Of a stretch of DNA of 64,000 bases, positions 51,478 to 59,119 are shown one piece after another. Numbering within the stretch: the first letter of the stretch is position 1; each line of letters starts with the position of its first letter. A program made the position numbers and the translations under genes. Source of the stretch: Brooklawnia sp937867175 (lineage in GTDB: Bacteria > Actinomycetota > Actinomycetes > Propionibacteriales > Propionibacteriaceae); assembly GCA_036821905.1 (NCBI GenBank), contig DAISIR010000008.1, forward strand, positions 54,265 through 118,264, read 5' to 3'. The notes beneath the pieces were generated by a model. The model was not told the origin of the DNA. It searched no databases and was given only the letters and a program-made list of their open reading frames with translations.

Positions 51478-51491
51478 CGTCGTTCGGGGCT

Positions 51492-51497
51492 TAGGCT
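51492..51497 (+). promoter_or_regulatory. -10 box (TAGGCT) of the lactonase gene
   Basis: TAGGCT, seven bases, then ATG 51505; no ribosome binding site, so the transcript is probably leaderless. Confidence 0.55.
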
Positions 51498-51504
51498 TGG
51501 GGTC

Positions 51505-52536
51505 ATGGACTCATCGCTCGTGCTCGTCGCCAATGCCAAGGACGGCACCATCAGCACGTTCACACTGACCGATGACGCGCTCGAACCCCTCGGTCGCAGC
51601 GATGTCGGGGCGCTCGGTATGCCGCTGGCGGTCGACGCAGACCGTGATCTGGTCTTCGCGGGCACCAACAACCCGCGCGGCGTCACGGTGCTGCGACTCG
51701 ACCGGGCGTCCGGCGCACTCACGCCGCTCGGCAGATACCCGACGCAAGGCAGCCCCACCTACCTCGCGCTCAGCTCGGACGGAGGGCTGCTGTTGAGCGC
51801 TTCCTACCACCAAGGGTTGGGTGAGGTCTTCCAGGTCGGCGTCGATGGCATGCTGACCGCGATCGGCGATCCGATCGCCCACGGCAACCTGCACAGCGTC
51901 CAACTGAGCCCGGACGACGCGTTCTGCTACTTCGTCTCGCTGCGGGAAGACCTGGTCGCGCAGTATGCGCTATCGCCCGGCGGCGAACTGACGCCGCTCG
52001 ACCCGCCCACCGTCGGGGCGCCGACGGGCTCCGGGCCGCGGCACATCGTGCTCGACTCATCCGCGACTGCCGCCTATGTCATCACCGAGTATTCCGGCCA
52101 GGCCCTTCACTACCGTCGTGATCCGGTGTCTGGTGTACTCGAGAAGGCGTCCTGGGCAACCTGCATCCCCACTGATCGGGGTCTGTCGCACAGCAGGTTC
52201 GGCGCACAGCCGCGCGATGAAGACCTGATCTGGTGCGCTGACCTGCACCTTGATGGTCTGGGACGCCTGCTCTACTGCTCGGAGCGTAACCGCGGCACGA
52301 TCACCGCTGTCGAGGTGGCCGAACAGACCGGCGAACTCGGCCGGGCGACCGCTCACTCCGACGTGGTGGCCCAGCCGCGCGGCTTCCGAGTACTGCCGAA
52401 CGGTGACCTGCTGGTGGCCTCCGAGACTGATCGGGTGGTGGCCCGCTTCCGGCCGGATGAGAATGGGGCGCTGACCGAGGTGGATCGCCAAGAAGTGGGC
52501 TTGGGCGCCAACTGGATCGAGGTCATTCCCCACTGA
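51505..52536 (+). CDS. Lactonase family beta-propeller protein (6-phosphogluconolactonase type)
   Basis: A 343-residue seven-bladed beta propeller of the lactonase/YbhE family. Repeats of the kind LVLVANAKDGTISTFTL, LDRASGALTPLGRYP and AYVITEYSGQALHYRRDP follow at roughly 45-50 residue spacing. GSGPRHIVLDSSATAAYVITE and the C-terminal PRGFRVLPNGDLLVASETDRVVARF are typical of the family. YbhE is the 6-phosphogluconolactonase of E. coli; other members act on carboxy-muconate or other lactones, so the pentose phosphate role is probable but not certain. It is followed by a terminator-like hairpin. Confidence 0.87.
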   Translation: MDSSLVLVANAKDGTISTFTLTDDALEPLGRSDVGALGMPLAVDADRDLVFAGTNNPRGVTVLRLDRASGALTPLGRYPTQGSPTYLALSSDGGLLLSASYHQGLGEVFQVGVDGMLTAIGDPIAHGNLHSVQLSPDDAFCYFVSLREDLVAQYALSPGGELTPLDPPTVGAPTGSGPRHIVLDSSATAAYVITEYSGQALHYRRDPVSGVLEKASWATCIPTDRGLSHSRFGAQPRDEDLIWCADLHLDGLGRLLYCSERNRGTITAVEVAEQTGELGRATAHSDVVAQPRGFRVLPNGDLLVASETDRVVARFRPDENGALTEVDRQEVGLGANWIEVIPH

Positions 52537-52545
52537 TCTCGTATC

Positions 52546-52585
52546 GCGACCGATTTGCCCGCGACCGCGCGGGTCAATCGGTCGC
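52546..52585 (+). terminator. Terminator hairpin after the lactonase gene
   Basis: GCGACCGATTTGCCCGC (52546-52562) pairs with 52569-52585 across the loop GACCGC, with one G-U pair and one mismatch. The arm is nearly the same as that of the terminator at 10893. GTTAT follows. Confidence 0.8.
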
Positions 52586-52646
52586 GTTATCCACAGGTTC
52601 GCATGGGTTTGGCGGAATCGGCCTCCCAGCGCCAATTTTCACCGGC

Positions 52647-53564
52647 GTGATCCCCGCCGCCACCGTTCCAGACTCCATCCGCGCACTAGCTGCGCGCCAA
52701 GCCGCCGTGCTGCGCCGAGTCGACGCTATGGCTGCCGGCATGTCGCGGCACACGATCGACAGGCTGGTGGCTCAACATGACTGGCAGCAACTGGCCCGCG
52801 GCATCTACTTGGCGCACAACGGCCCGGTTTGCTGGACCGCCAACGCTTGGGCGGGGGTGCTGATCGGCGGGGATGAGGCCATGCTTGCCGACGAGGCCGC
52901 AGGTCATCTGTGGGGCCTCGTCGGCGAGCCACCGGGCCGGATATCCGTCCTGGTGCCGAATGAGCGCCACCCCGAACAGCGCTGGCCGTGGCATTTCCGT
53001 AGAACCCGAGATCTGCCACGTCGCTGCGGGACACCGCCGCGCACCCCTGTCGCCGACACCATCGTGGACTTGTGCATCCTGCAACCAGAACATCAGGCCA
53101 AGATCCTGGCTGACATCCTCTCATCCGGGCGAAGCACCGAGAGTGCGATCTTCAGGGTGCTCGACGGCAGGGTCCGCGTTACGAATCGCCACCTACTGGA
53201 GGTGATGCTCGGCCGAGTACGCGAGGGCATCCATTCGGAGCTGGAACACCTCTACGCTCAGGACGTGGAGCGCGCTCATCGGTTACCGCGCGGGCGCCGA
53301 CAGGTCTTCGACGGCAGATTCCGAACCGATGTCATGTATCAGGGGCTGATTGTCGAGTTGGACGGACGTCTGGGCCACACCGGATCGGGTGCATTCCGGG
53401 ACGCCGTACGCGACAATGCTCACGAAGTGGCGGGGTTCCGCACGCTCCGCTTTGGCTGGGAAGACGTTACTCAGCGTCCCTGTCTGGCGGCAGCGCAGGT
53501 TGTGGCAGTACTCCAGCAGCAGGGGTGGCCGGGCCGGCTCTCCCACTGCCCACGTTGTTGCTAG
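52647..53564 (+). CDS. AbiEi-like HTH protein with C-terminal nuclease-like (DUF559) region
   Basis: A 305-residue protein. The N-terminal RQAAVLRRVDAMAAGMSRHTIDRLVAQHDWQQLARGIYL (about 14-52) is the winged-helix pattern of AbiEi-type antitoxin domains. The C-terminal part, RQVFDGRFRTDVMYQGLIVELDGRLGHTGSGAFRDAVRDNAHEVAGFRTLRFGWEDV, has the D...ExDG...H/R order of DUF559/Vsr-like PD-(D/E)xK folds. Such fusions are common and multicopy in actinobacteria. A real type IV toxin-antitoxin system would need a nucleotidyltransferase toxin (AbiEii), which is not adjacent. The GTG start at 52647 is weakly supported; no ribosome binding site is visible. Confidence 0.78.
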   Translation: MIPAATVPDSIRALAARQAAVLRRVDAMAAGMSRHTIDRLVAQHDWQQLARGIYLAHNGPVCWTANAWAGVLIGGDEAMLADEAAGHLWGLVGEPPGRISVLVPNERHPEQRWPWHFRRTRDLPRRCGTPPRTPVADTIVDLCILQPEHQAKILADILSSGRSTESAIFRVLDGRVRVTNRHLLEVMLGRVREGIHSELEHLYAQDVERAHRLPRGRRQVFDGRFRTDVMYQGLIVELDGRLGHTGSGAFRDAVRDNAHEVAGFRTLRFGWEDVTQRPCLAAAQVVAVLQQQGWPGRLSHCPRCC

Positions 53565-53593
53565 GTGAGTGCTGCGGCTGGTGTGATCGCGAC

Positions 53594-54607
53594 TCAGACC
53601 GGTTCGTCATCGTGTTGCGCCCGGCGGGCCACCAGCGTGTTCAAGGTGGCAGCAGCGGCCTCGGCGTCCGCGGCCGTGACCAGGAAGGGACCCTGCTCGC
53701 CCCGGTCGATCCGCAGCGCCGGCCCGCCGGCGGTGATCAGCCCTCGTTCGCCGTTGAAGCCGACGCGCATCCCCCAGCCGCCGAAGTCGCGCAACGGACG
53801 GACGTCGACCACGGTCGCCCCGGCGATCGCGTTCAACGGCACATCGAACCAGGGAATGAAACCGAGCGCCCGGGCGCGGACCCCGCGTCCGTCAACGGTG
53901 ACATTGGCTGCCATCGCCAGACCCAGCACGACGATGAGTGCGGTGAGCAGCGCCATCAACAGCGCGCTCCCCCACGTTCCGGCGGCGATCATCATCGGTA
54001 TCAGAACGGCAGTGGACAGCGCCCCGAGCCCGATCACCACTGCGACAGCCCGGGCGACGCGGGTCCGTCCGGTCCAAGCCAGCGTCACCGCGTCGTCGAC
54101 CAGCAGCCGGGGGGCGGTGGCGTCGATGTTGACCTGCACCGCTTCCTTGCCCGGCCGTTGCCGGAAGACCAACCAGAGCAGGACGCCGACGGCGATCGCC
54201 GCGGCGCTGGCCACCACGATCGGCAACTCGGCCGAGGTGTCGCGCACCTGCTCGGCGGTCATGCCGCGCTGCATCCAGACCGATCCGTTGATCACCACCG
54301 ACATGAAGACCGCCGTCGCGGCGCTGACCGGCCCTAGGACGCGGCCCTGCCTCATGACCAAACCGATCACCACCATGAGCAGTGGCAGCACACCGGTGAT
54401 GACGGCGTTCTCCACATACAGCCGAGCTGTCGGCTTGAATGCGTCCGCCCGGCCAGCGGGGCCCCAATGGGTGGCGACCATCTCGGGCAGTTGTTCGCGG
54501 CCCGCCCACAACAGTAGCGAGCCGCCCACGGCAGCGACGATCACGATGATGACGCTCACGACAGTGGCCACCACGTCGGCGCGCTCGGCCTTGGCAGGGC
54601 TAGGCAT
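53594..54607 (-). CDS. DUF1648-type membrane protein (SdpI-like)
   Basis: A 337-residue protein with about six helices, including VVATVVSVIIVIVAAVGGSLLLW (12-34) and IVVASAAAIAVGVLLWLVF. The DUF1648 signature is LPEMVATHWGPAGRADAF (about 42-60), which in SdpI-like proteins lies between the first two helices. The C-terminal part (TVDGRGVRARALGFIPWFDVPLNAIAGATVVDV) resembles a PH-like domain. The start overlaps the GntR regulator stop by eight bases, and regulator-membrane protein pairs of this kind respond to envelope stress or peptides in other Gram-positive bacteria; here that is inference. Confidence 0.8.
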   Translation of the reverse strand: MPSPAKAERADVVATVVSVIIVIVAAVGGSLLLWAGREQLPEMVATHWGPAGRADAFKPTARLYVENAVITGVLPLLMVVIGLVMRQGRVLGPVSAATAVFMSVVINGSVWMQRGMTAEQVRDTSAELPIVVASAAAIAVGVLLWLVFRQRPGKEAVQVNIDATAPRLLVDDAVTLAWTGRTRVARAVAVVIGLGALSTAVLIPMMIAAGTWGSALLMALLTALIVVLGLAMAANVTVDGRGVRARALGFIPWFDVPLNAIAGATVVDVRPLRDFGGWGMRVGFNGERGLITAGGPALRIDRGEQGPFLVTAADAEAAAATLNTLVARRAQHDDEPV

Positions 54608-54956
54608 CTGTATCTTCCTCGTTGATCATACGGACCAGTTCTCCGCGGCTAACACCGAGCCGCTCGGCCTGGGCGATGAGTTCGTCGACCATCGTGGCCA
54701 GTTGAGAGGCACCGCGGCCGGACGCCAGCACCACGGCGCCGCGCCCGCGACGTAGCTCGATCAGGCCTTCAGCGCGCAGCTCCTGGTAGGCGCGCAGCAC
54801 GGTGTGCAGGTTCACGTCCAGGCTTGTCGCGAGATCCTTGCCGGAGGGCAGACGGTCGCCTGGGTGCAGCGTGCCTTCGCCCAGGGCACGCCGCACGACC
54901 CCGGCGATCTGCTCGTACAGGGGCTCGGGGTCCCGCGGGTCCACTCGCCACAGCAT
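54600..54956 (-). CDS. GntR family transcriptional regulator (YtrA subfamily)
   Basis: A 118-residue regulator. The winged helix occupies residues 12-75 (PLYEQIAGVVRRALGEGTLHPGDRLPSGKDLATSLDVNLHTVLRAYQELRAEGLIELRRGRGAVV), with the recognition helix around NLHTVLRAYQEL. The remaining 40 residues form two helices (LATMVDELIAQAERLGVSRGELVRMI) as in YtrA-type members, which control transporter or membrane genes. The start ATG 54956 is six bases after TATTCT. The stop overlaps the DUF1648 gene start, so the regulator and membrane protein are coupled. Confidence 0.92.
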   Translation of the reverse strand: MLWRVDPRDPEPLYEQIAGVVRRALGEGTLHPGDRLPSGKDLATSLDVNLHTVLRAYQELRAEGLIELRRGRGAVVLASGRGASQLATMVDELIAQAERLGVSRGELVRMINEEDTDA

Positions 54957-54997
54957 AGTTCTAGAATAATTAGAAGATTGACGAGACGCAAGACAAC
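54957..54997 (-). promoter_or_regulatory. Promoter and palindromic operator of the GntR-DUF1648 operon
   Basis: On the minus strand TTGCGT, a 17-base spacer, TATTCT (54963-54968), six bases and ATG: a leaderless promoter. TTCTAGAA (54959-54966), a perfect palindrome, overlaps the -10, and TTCTA also recurs just upstream in the spacer. Autoregulation by the GntR protein is likely. Confidence 0.6.
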
Positions 54998-55021
54998 TCG
55001 ACGAAGGACCGGCCGCGTCCG

Positions 55022-56701
55022 CTAGAACTGGCCCCACGAGGTGCGGCTGCTGCCGGGGCCTTCCTCGATGTAATAGCCCCGGCTTGTTGCCCACTGCTCG
55101 CCACCTTGGTAGAGCAGATTCGAACCGCTGTTCAGATAGTCCTCGGCCATGGCCACGTCGCCGACCTGCATCAGGAGCTCATTCAGCTGAGCCTCGCTCC
55201 CCGGAATGCCCAGCTTGACCGCAAGGAAGAGGACATGCAAACGGTTCAGGGAGCCCTGGGCGACCGCGTCCACCAACGCATTCGTGGACAGGCCGTGGTC
55301 GAACTCGAAGATGAGGTCGTAGATCTTCTTCGCCTGCTGTCGGTCGGTCCAGCCGGCGGAGTCGGTGAGCAGCTGCGACGCCCTGGCGACAAGCCCGCTC
55401 ACGGCCGGCTGCCCGATCGCGACCAGCACGGCGTTGACCCCGGAGTTCTGCGACTCCTGGGCGACAAGGGTGTCTATCAGCAGCGGTACGCGTTCGGCCT
55501 TCACCAGGAAGGGTGCCGCCTGCTCCGGGCTGGTGGCGTAGAAGTCGAGCAGGGCACGAAGGGCGCGGGCGCTGACAGTGGCGTCCCCGCTACCCAGCGC
55601 CGCCTCGAGTTGAGGTCCCGCCACCACCCCGAACCGGGTCAATAGGCCGCGCGTCCAGTTGGTCTCACCGAGCACCGCGATAAGCGGCCCCACCGCAGGC
55701 TCTCCGATGGCCAGCAGGATCTCCTCCAAATCTCCGGCCAGCTCCGCCGACTGGGTCTGCGTGCGGGCCTCGATCAACATGGGTATGCGCTCAGGGGTCG
55801 CCAACAACGCATCGACCGCCGCCGCGGCCTTGGGACGCAGACACAGCAACGCACCCAAGACATCTGCGCGCACCGACGCGGTGGAGTCGCCCAGCCCTGC
55901 CCCGATCTTCGGGATGGCCGAAGCCCCGAACTCGCAGAGCAGGCCGGCGATCCAGGTCTCCTGCGGGACGGCCGATAGCTTGGCGACAAGCGCCTCGGCG
56001 CCCGGGGCACCGAAGCCGACCAACAGGCCATCGATCGCGGCGTCCGCCTGCGCGCCCGCCGTGCCATGCACCTCCACCAGCCCAGTGGCCGCCTCGGGAT
56101 GCTTGAGCAGCGGCGCGACCGCTGCGGCCCGGACGTCCTCGCTGCCCTCGCCGCTGTGAATCGCAACCAGCCCGACCAGCGAATCGAGTACGTCCTTCAG
56201 CTGCAGGCCGGCGAGAGCCTGCACGGCACGCACCCGGATGGCGGTCACCCACTGTTGGGGGGTGGCGGCGTATTGGGCGAGAGCGGCGATGGCGTCGGCG
56301 TCCCCGATGGCCGCCAAGCAGTCGACCGTCTCGGACAGGGCAGTCACCTGCTTGTCGGACAGTTCGCGCTTCGGTTGCTCGTTGAGCAAGACGATGTACT
56401 CGTCACGCAGCGCGGCAAGCCCGGCGGCCGCGGTCGGGTCCGATACGGCGGTCACGGCCAAAGCCCGGGTGGCGTCCAGCGAGTGCCGCTCGGCCAGTTC
56501 GGCCGCCTTCTTCTGCCGTGTCTCGGCTTGGTCGGTGGTTGACAGTGTGCTCACCAGCTTCTCGTCCGAGGCCGAGCACGCGGTGGTCAGCGAGCCGACC
56601 AGCACGACCAGCACAAGCAAGAGCGCTGGCCATCGTCGGTGGCTCGGCAACTCAGAGGTGTGACTGTTCGGGGAGACCGCGAAATGCTGTGTCGGCGCCA
56701 T
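55022..56701 (-). CDS. HEAT-repeat lipoprotein
   Basis: A 559-residue surface protein. The N-terminal signal (ALLLVLVVLVGSLTTAC, lipobox TTAC, Cys near 42) predicts a lipid anchor. The rest is almost wholly helical with repeated units of about 35-45 residues, such as ADAIAALAQYAATPQQWVTAIRVRAVQALAGL, EDVRAAAVAPLLKHPEAATGLVE and DATVSARALRALLDFYATSPE, which look like HEAT/PBS-lyase-type repeats forming a solenoid. No enzymatic site is visible; a protein-binding scaffold at the outer face is likely. The ATG at 56701 is preceded by AGGGGG. It lies downstream of the tRNA on the same strand, 141 bases away. Confidence 0.78.
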   Translation of the reverse strand: MAPTQHFAVSPNSHTSELPSHRRWPALLLVLVVLVGSLTTACSASDEKLVSTLSTTDQAETRQKKAAELAERHSLDATRALAVTAVSDPTAAAGLAALRDEYIVLLNEQPKRELSDKQVTALSETVDCLAAIGDADAIAALAQYAATPQQWVTAIRVRAVQALAGLQLKDVLDSLVGLVAIHSGEGSEDVRAAAVAPLLKHPEAATGLVEVHGTAGAQADAAIDGLLVGFGAPGAEALVAKLSAVPQETWIAGLLCEFGASAIPKIGAGLGDSTASVRADVLGALLCLRPKAAAAVDALLATPERIPMLIEARTQTQSAELAGDLEEILLAIGEPAVGPLIAVLGETNWTRGLLTRFGVVAGPQLEAALGSGDATVSARALRALLDFYATSPEQAAPFLVKAERVPLLIDTLVAQESQNSGVNAVLVAIGQPAVSGLVARASQLLTDSAGWTDRQQAKKIYDLIFEFDHGLSTNALVDAVAQGSLNRLHVLFLAVKLGIPGSEAQLNELLMQVGDVAMAEDYLNSGSNLLYQGGEQWATSRGYYIEEGPGSSRTSWGQF

Positions 56702-56842
56702 TGCCGCCCCCTACATAGCTGCATTTGGGTGAGAAGCACCACAATAGGACGCAGCGCTCCTCCTGCGCAGCCGATCGAGGCCAATAGATCACTGAATCTT
56801 CGGGCCATAACTCCTAGTCACTGTCGAACGGTTGCCCTTCGG

Positions 56843-56915
56843 TGCCCCCGATGGGAATCGAACCCATACTTGAGCGGGTTTAAGCCGCCTGCCTCTACCG
56901 TTGGGCTACGGGGGC
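56843..56915 (-). tRNA. tRNA with anticodon UAA, class I (short variable loop)
   Basis: A complete 73-nt cloverleaf on the minus strand. The acceptor stem GCCCCCG/CGGGGGC is perfect and the discriminator is A. The D arm has GCC/GGC with GG in the loop; the anticodon stem GGCGG/CCGCT has one G-U pair; the anticodon loop CTTAAAC gives anticodon TAA (reads UUA, Leu). The variable loop CAAGT is only five bases. The T arm ATGGG/CCCAT has loop TTCGATT. CCA is not encoded. Canonical bacterial tRNA-Leu is class II with a long variable arm, so this is unusual. It begins five bases after the ppx stop and is probably processed from the ppx transcript. Confidence 0.9.
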
Positions 56916-56920
56916 CAAGA

Positions 56921-57877
56921 TCAGCCGGGTAGTCGCTGGCCTTTGCCGGCGCCGACGATCGACCAGGCGATGCCGTCCAAGATATCGGCTTCGCTGGCCT
57001 GCAGATTGACCTTGACCCGCCGGGTGACCTCGGCGACCACCAGTGCGCCGGCGGCCAGAACCTTGGCGCGTTCGGGTGCCACCGGACCGAGGACGGCAAT
57101 CTCGGCAGCCGACATGTTCAGCAGCCGGTCGGCCATCTCGGTCACCTCGAATGTAGTCATCACCGAACCGTGCACCCGGGTGCGGTCATAGCTGGCCAGC
57201 CCGAGGTTGACTGCCGCCATTGAGGTGATGGTGCCGGCGACACCGATGAACGTCCTGATCCCGGACAGGTCGACCGGACAGACGTCGAGCAGCCGGTTCA
57301 CCTCAGCTCGAGCGGCGGCGATCTGTGCCGGGGTCGCGGGGTCGTCGAGCAGATAGCGTTCGCGGATTCGCCGCGATCCCATATCGATGCTGTCGGCTTG
57401 GTCGACCCGGCCGGACGAGTCGCCGCGCACCAGTTCGGTGGAGCCGCCCCCCGAATCCATCACCAGCACCGGGTCGCCGTCCAACCGAGCGCCCGAGACC
57501 GCGCCAGCGAAGGACAGTTCGGCCTCCTCGTCCCCACTGATCAGTTCCGGTTCGATGCCCACGCGCTCGCGCACCCCGGCGAAGAACTGGTCGCGGTTCG
57601 CGGCGTCGCGGGACGCCGACGTGGCCACGAATCGCGCCCGCGTGCAGCCGTGCTTGCGGATCAGCGGCACGTATTCGTCGATCGCCGACCAAGCCCGGGC
57701 GATGGCTTCGTCGTCCAGGCGCCCGGTCGCGTCCACCCCATGGCCGAGCCCGACGAACCGCAACTCGCGCTCAAGTTCACGCAAGGCCGGATGTCCCCCG
57801 GCCGAATCGTCGACGCGGGCGACGTACAGCCGCAGCGTGTTGGTGCCAGCGTCCAGCGCAGCAACTGTCTCAGTCAT
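56921..57877 (-). CDS. ppx: Exopolyphosphatase (Ppx/GppA family)
   Basis: A 318-residue ASKHA-fold phosphatase acting on polyphosphate or pppGpp. The phosphate-1 loop is AALDAGTNTLRLYVA near residues 6-20; EAELSFAGAVSGARL and VMDSGGGSTELVRG near 133-146 form the second nucleotide/phosphate loop with the catalytic Glu. FIGVAGTITSMAAVNLGL near 222 is also typical. It lacks the C-terminal HD domain of E. coli Ppx, as is usual for the short actinobacterial Ppx1/2 proteins. The start overlaps the DUF501 stop by eight bases. It ends the conserved eno-ftsB-DUF501-ppx cluster and is followed by the tRNA. Confidence 0.93.
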   Translation of the reverse strand: MTETVAALDAGTNTLRLYVARVDDSAGGHPALRELERELRFVGLGHGVDATGRLDDEAIARAWSAIDEYVPLIRKHGCTRARFVATSASRDAANRDQFFAGVRERVGIEPELISGDEEAELSFAGAVSGARLDGDPVLVMDSGGGSTELVRGDSSGRVDQADSIDMGSRRIRERYLLDDPATPAQIAAARAEVNRLLDVCPVDLSGIRTFIGVAGTITSMAAVNLGLASYDRTRVHGSVMTTFEVTEMADRLLNMSAAEIAVLGPVAPERAKVLAAGALVVAEVTRRVKVNLQASEADILDGIAWSIVGAGKGQRLPG

Positions 57878-58406
57878 CGCAGTGCTCCTCCGTTTTGCAG
57901 GGTCCGTCCCAGAACTCCCCGATCAGCTTGAGCGCCTCGTCGCCGAACGGGTTCACCCCCGCACCGGCCGCCAGCGCATGGCCGACCAGCGCATGCAGGC
58001 ACTTCACCCGGGTAGGCATCCCGCCGGCGCTGAAGCTGGCGATCTCGGGGACCGTGTCTCCGGTCTCGACGGCCAGCGCTGCCCGATCGGCAAGGTAGGC
58101 GTCGTGGGCCTGGCGATAGTGCTCGGCCAATTGTGGGTCGTCGGCGAGCCGTTGCGTCATCTCGGCCATGATGCCGGAGGCCTCCAGCCGGGACACGGCC
58201 GCCACCGCTCGTGGGCAGGTCAGATAGTAGGTGGTCGGGAAGGGTGTGCCGCCCGGCAGTCGTGGCCGGGTGGCGAGCACACCGGGATGCCCACAGGGGC
58301 ATCGCCAGGCGACACCGGCTACGCCGCGCATCGGACGCCCGAGCTGGGCTTCAGCGATGCGGGCGTCGTCATCGGTGTACGGCTGGTAACGGGCCACAAT
58401 GACCAT
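57870..58406 (-). CDS. DUF501 domain-containing protein
   Basis: A 178-residue protein of the DUF501 family, found almost only in actinobacteria between ftsB and ppx. Conserved features are AQLGRPMRGVAGVAWRCPCGHPGVLATRPRL with a CPCGH motif, PFPTTYYLTCPRAVAAVSRLEASG, PTRVKCLHALVGHALAAG and GVNPFGDEAL. The two Cys clusters and histidines may bind metal. Function is unknown. ATG 58406 is chosen over the longer frame because GGGGGAC is upstream and it starts the family domain. It lies 10 bases after ftsB and overlaps ppx. Confidence 0.92.
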   Translation of the reverse strand: MVIVARYQPYTDDDARIAEAQLGRPMRGVAGVAWRCPCGHPGVLATRPRLPGGTPFPTTYYLTCPRAVAAVSRLEASGIMAEMTQRLADDPQLAEHYRQAHDAYLADRAALAVETGDTVPEIASFSAGGMPTRVKCLHALVGHALAAGAGVNPFGDEALKLIGEFWDGPCKTEEHCDD

Positions 58407-58416
58407 TGTCCCCCAC

Positions 58417-59013
58417 TCAGCCGCCGTCTTCGGGCGTGGGATCGTCGGCGGCGGCGACACTGCCCCACATCCGCTCCCACCAGGTCTTCGCGTACTCGCC
58501 GGGCGGCAACTGGGCCGCGCCGATCTGGGACCCACCGCCGTAGGGCTGGCCGTCGGGCCCGATCACCCGGAAGCCAGTCTCACCCGGCACCACCCAGCCG
58601 AGCCGTTCCCGGGCCTGGATCTTCACATATTCCGGGTCGTTCCAGCGTTCGACCTCGTCCTCAAGGCTGCTGATCGACTGCTCGTGTTGGGCGATCTGCT
58701 CGCGTGCCTCGGCGATGCGGTACTGCTGGTTGAAGTAGACGCGCAGCGTGGTCGCATAGCTGAACAGCAGGACGACCATCACCACACCGAGGATGATGGC
58801 GCGCTGGGTGACCCGCAGGCCGTCCCGGAGCCGGGGCGCCAGCGTCGCACCTGCGGTGGCGGGCGCCTGCTCCGCGCTCTTCTGCGCTGCCGGCGCGGTC
58901 TTGGTCGATGCACCGCGCGAGCTGGGACGCGACGAGGTGCGGGCGCTGGGGGTGTCGTCCTTGCCTCGCCCGATCGGACGACCGCTCGTGGGCCTGCGTG
59001 TCGAGTCCGGCAT
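58417..59013 (-). CDS. Septum formation initiator family protein (FtsB/DivIC)
   Basis: A 198-residue divisome protein. The N-terminal 65 residues are polar and disordered (rich in Ser, Arg, Thr, Ala). One helix, AIILGVVMVVLLFSYATTL (72-90), is followed by an extracellular coiled coil (FNQQYRIAEAREQIAQHEQSISSLEDEVERW) and the family end DPEYVKIQARERLGWVVPGETGF. It should link the FtsQ/FtsL complex at the septum. GGGAAGGGGG precedes the ATG at 59013. A TACTAT -10 candidate lies about 50 bases upstream, just past the eno terminator, so this block has its own promoter. Confidence 0.93.
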   Translation of the reverse strand: MPDSTRRPTSGRPIGRGKDDTPSARTSSRPSSRGASTKTAPAAQKSAEQAPATAGATLAPRLRDGLRVTQRAIILGVVMVVLLFSYATTLRVYFNQQYRIAEAREQIAQHEQSISSLEDEVERWNDPEYVKIQARERLGWVVPGETGFRVIGPDGQPYGGGSQIGAAQLPPGEYAKTWWERMWGSVAAADDPTPEDGG

Positions 59014-59051
59014 TGGCTACCCCCTTCCCTGGATCGCGATAGTAGACATAA

Positions 59052-59092
59052 CTGGGGTCGTCCCCACGGCTGAAACGCGAGGACGACCCCAG
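59052..59092 (-). terminator. Terminator of eno
   Basis: A perfect 12-bp inverted repeat (59052-59063 with 59081-59092; arm CTGGGGTCGTCC) with a 17-base loop. It sits 27 bases after the eno stop, followed on the minus strand by TTATGTCT. It separates eno from ftsB. Confidence 0.85.
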
Positions 59093-59119
59093 CTCAGTTC
59101 ATCGGGTCAAGCCAAAGAC

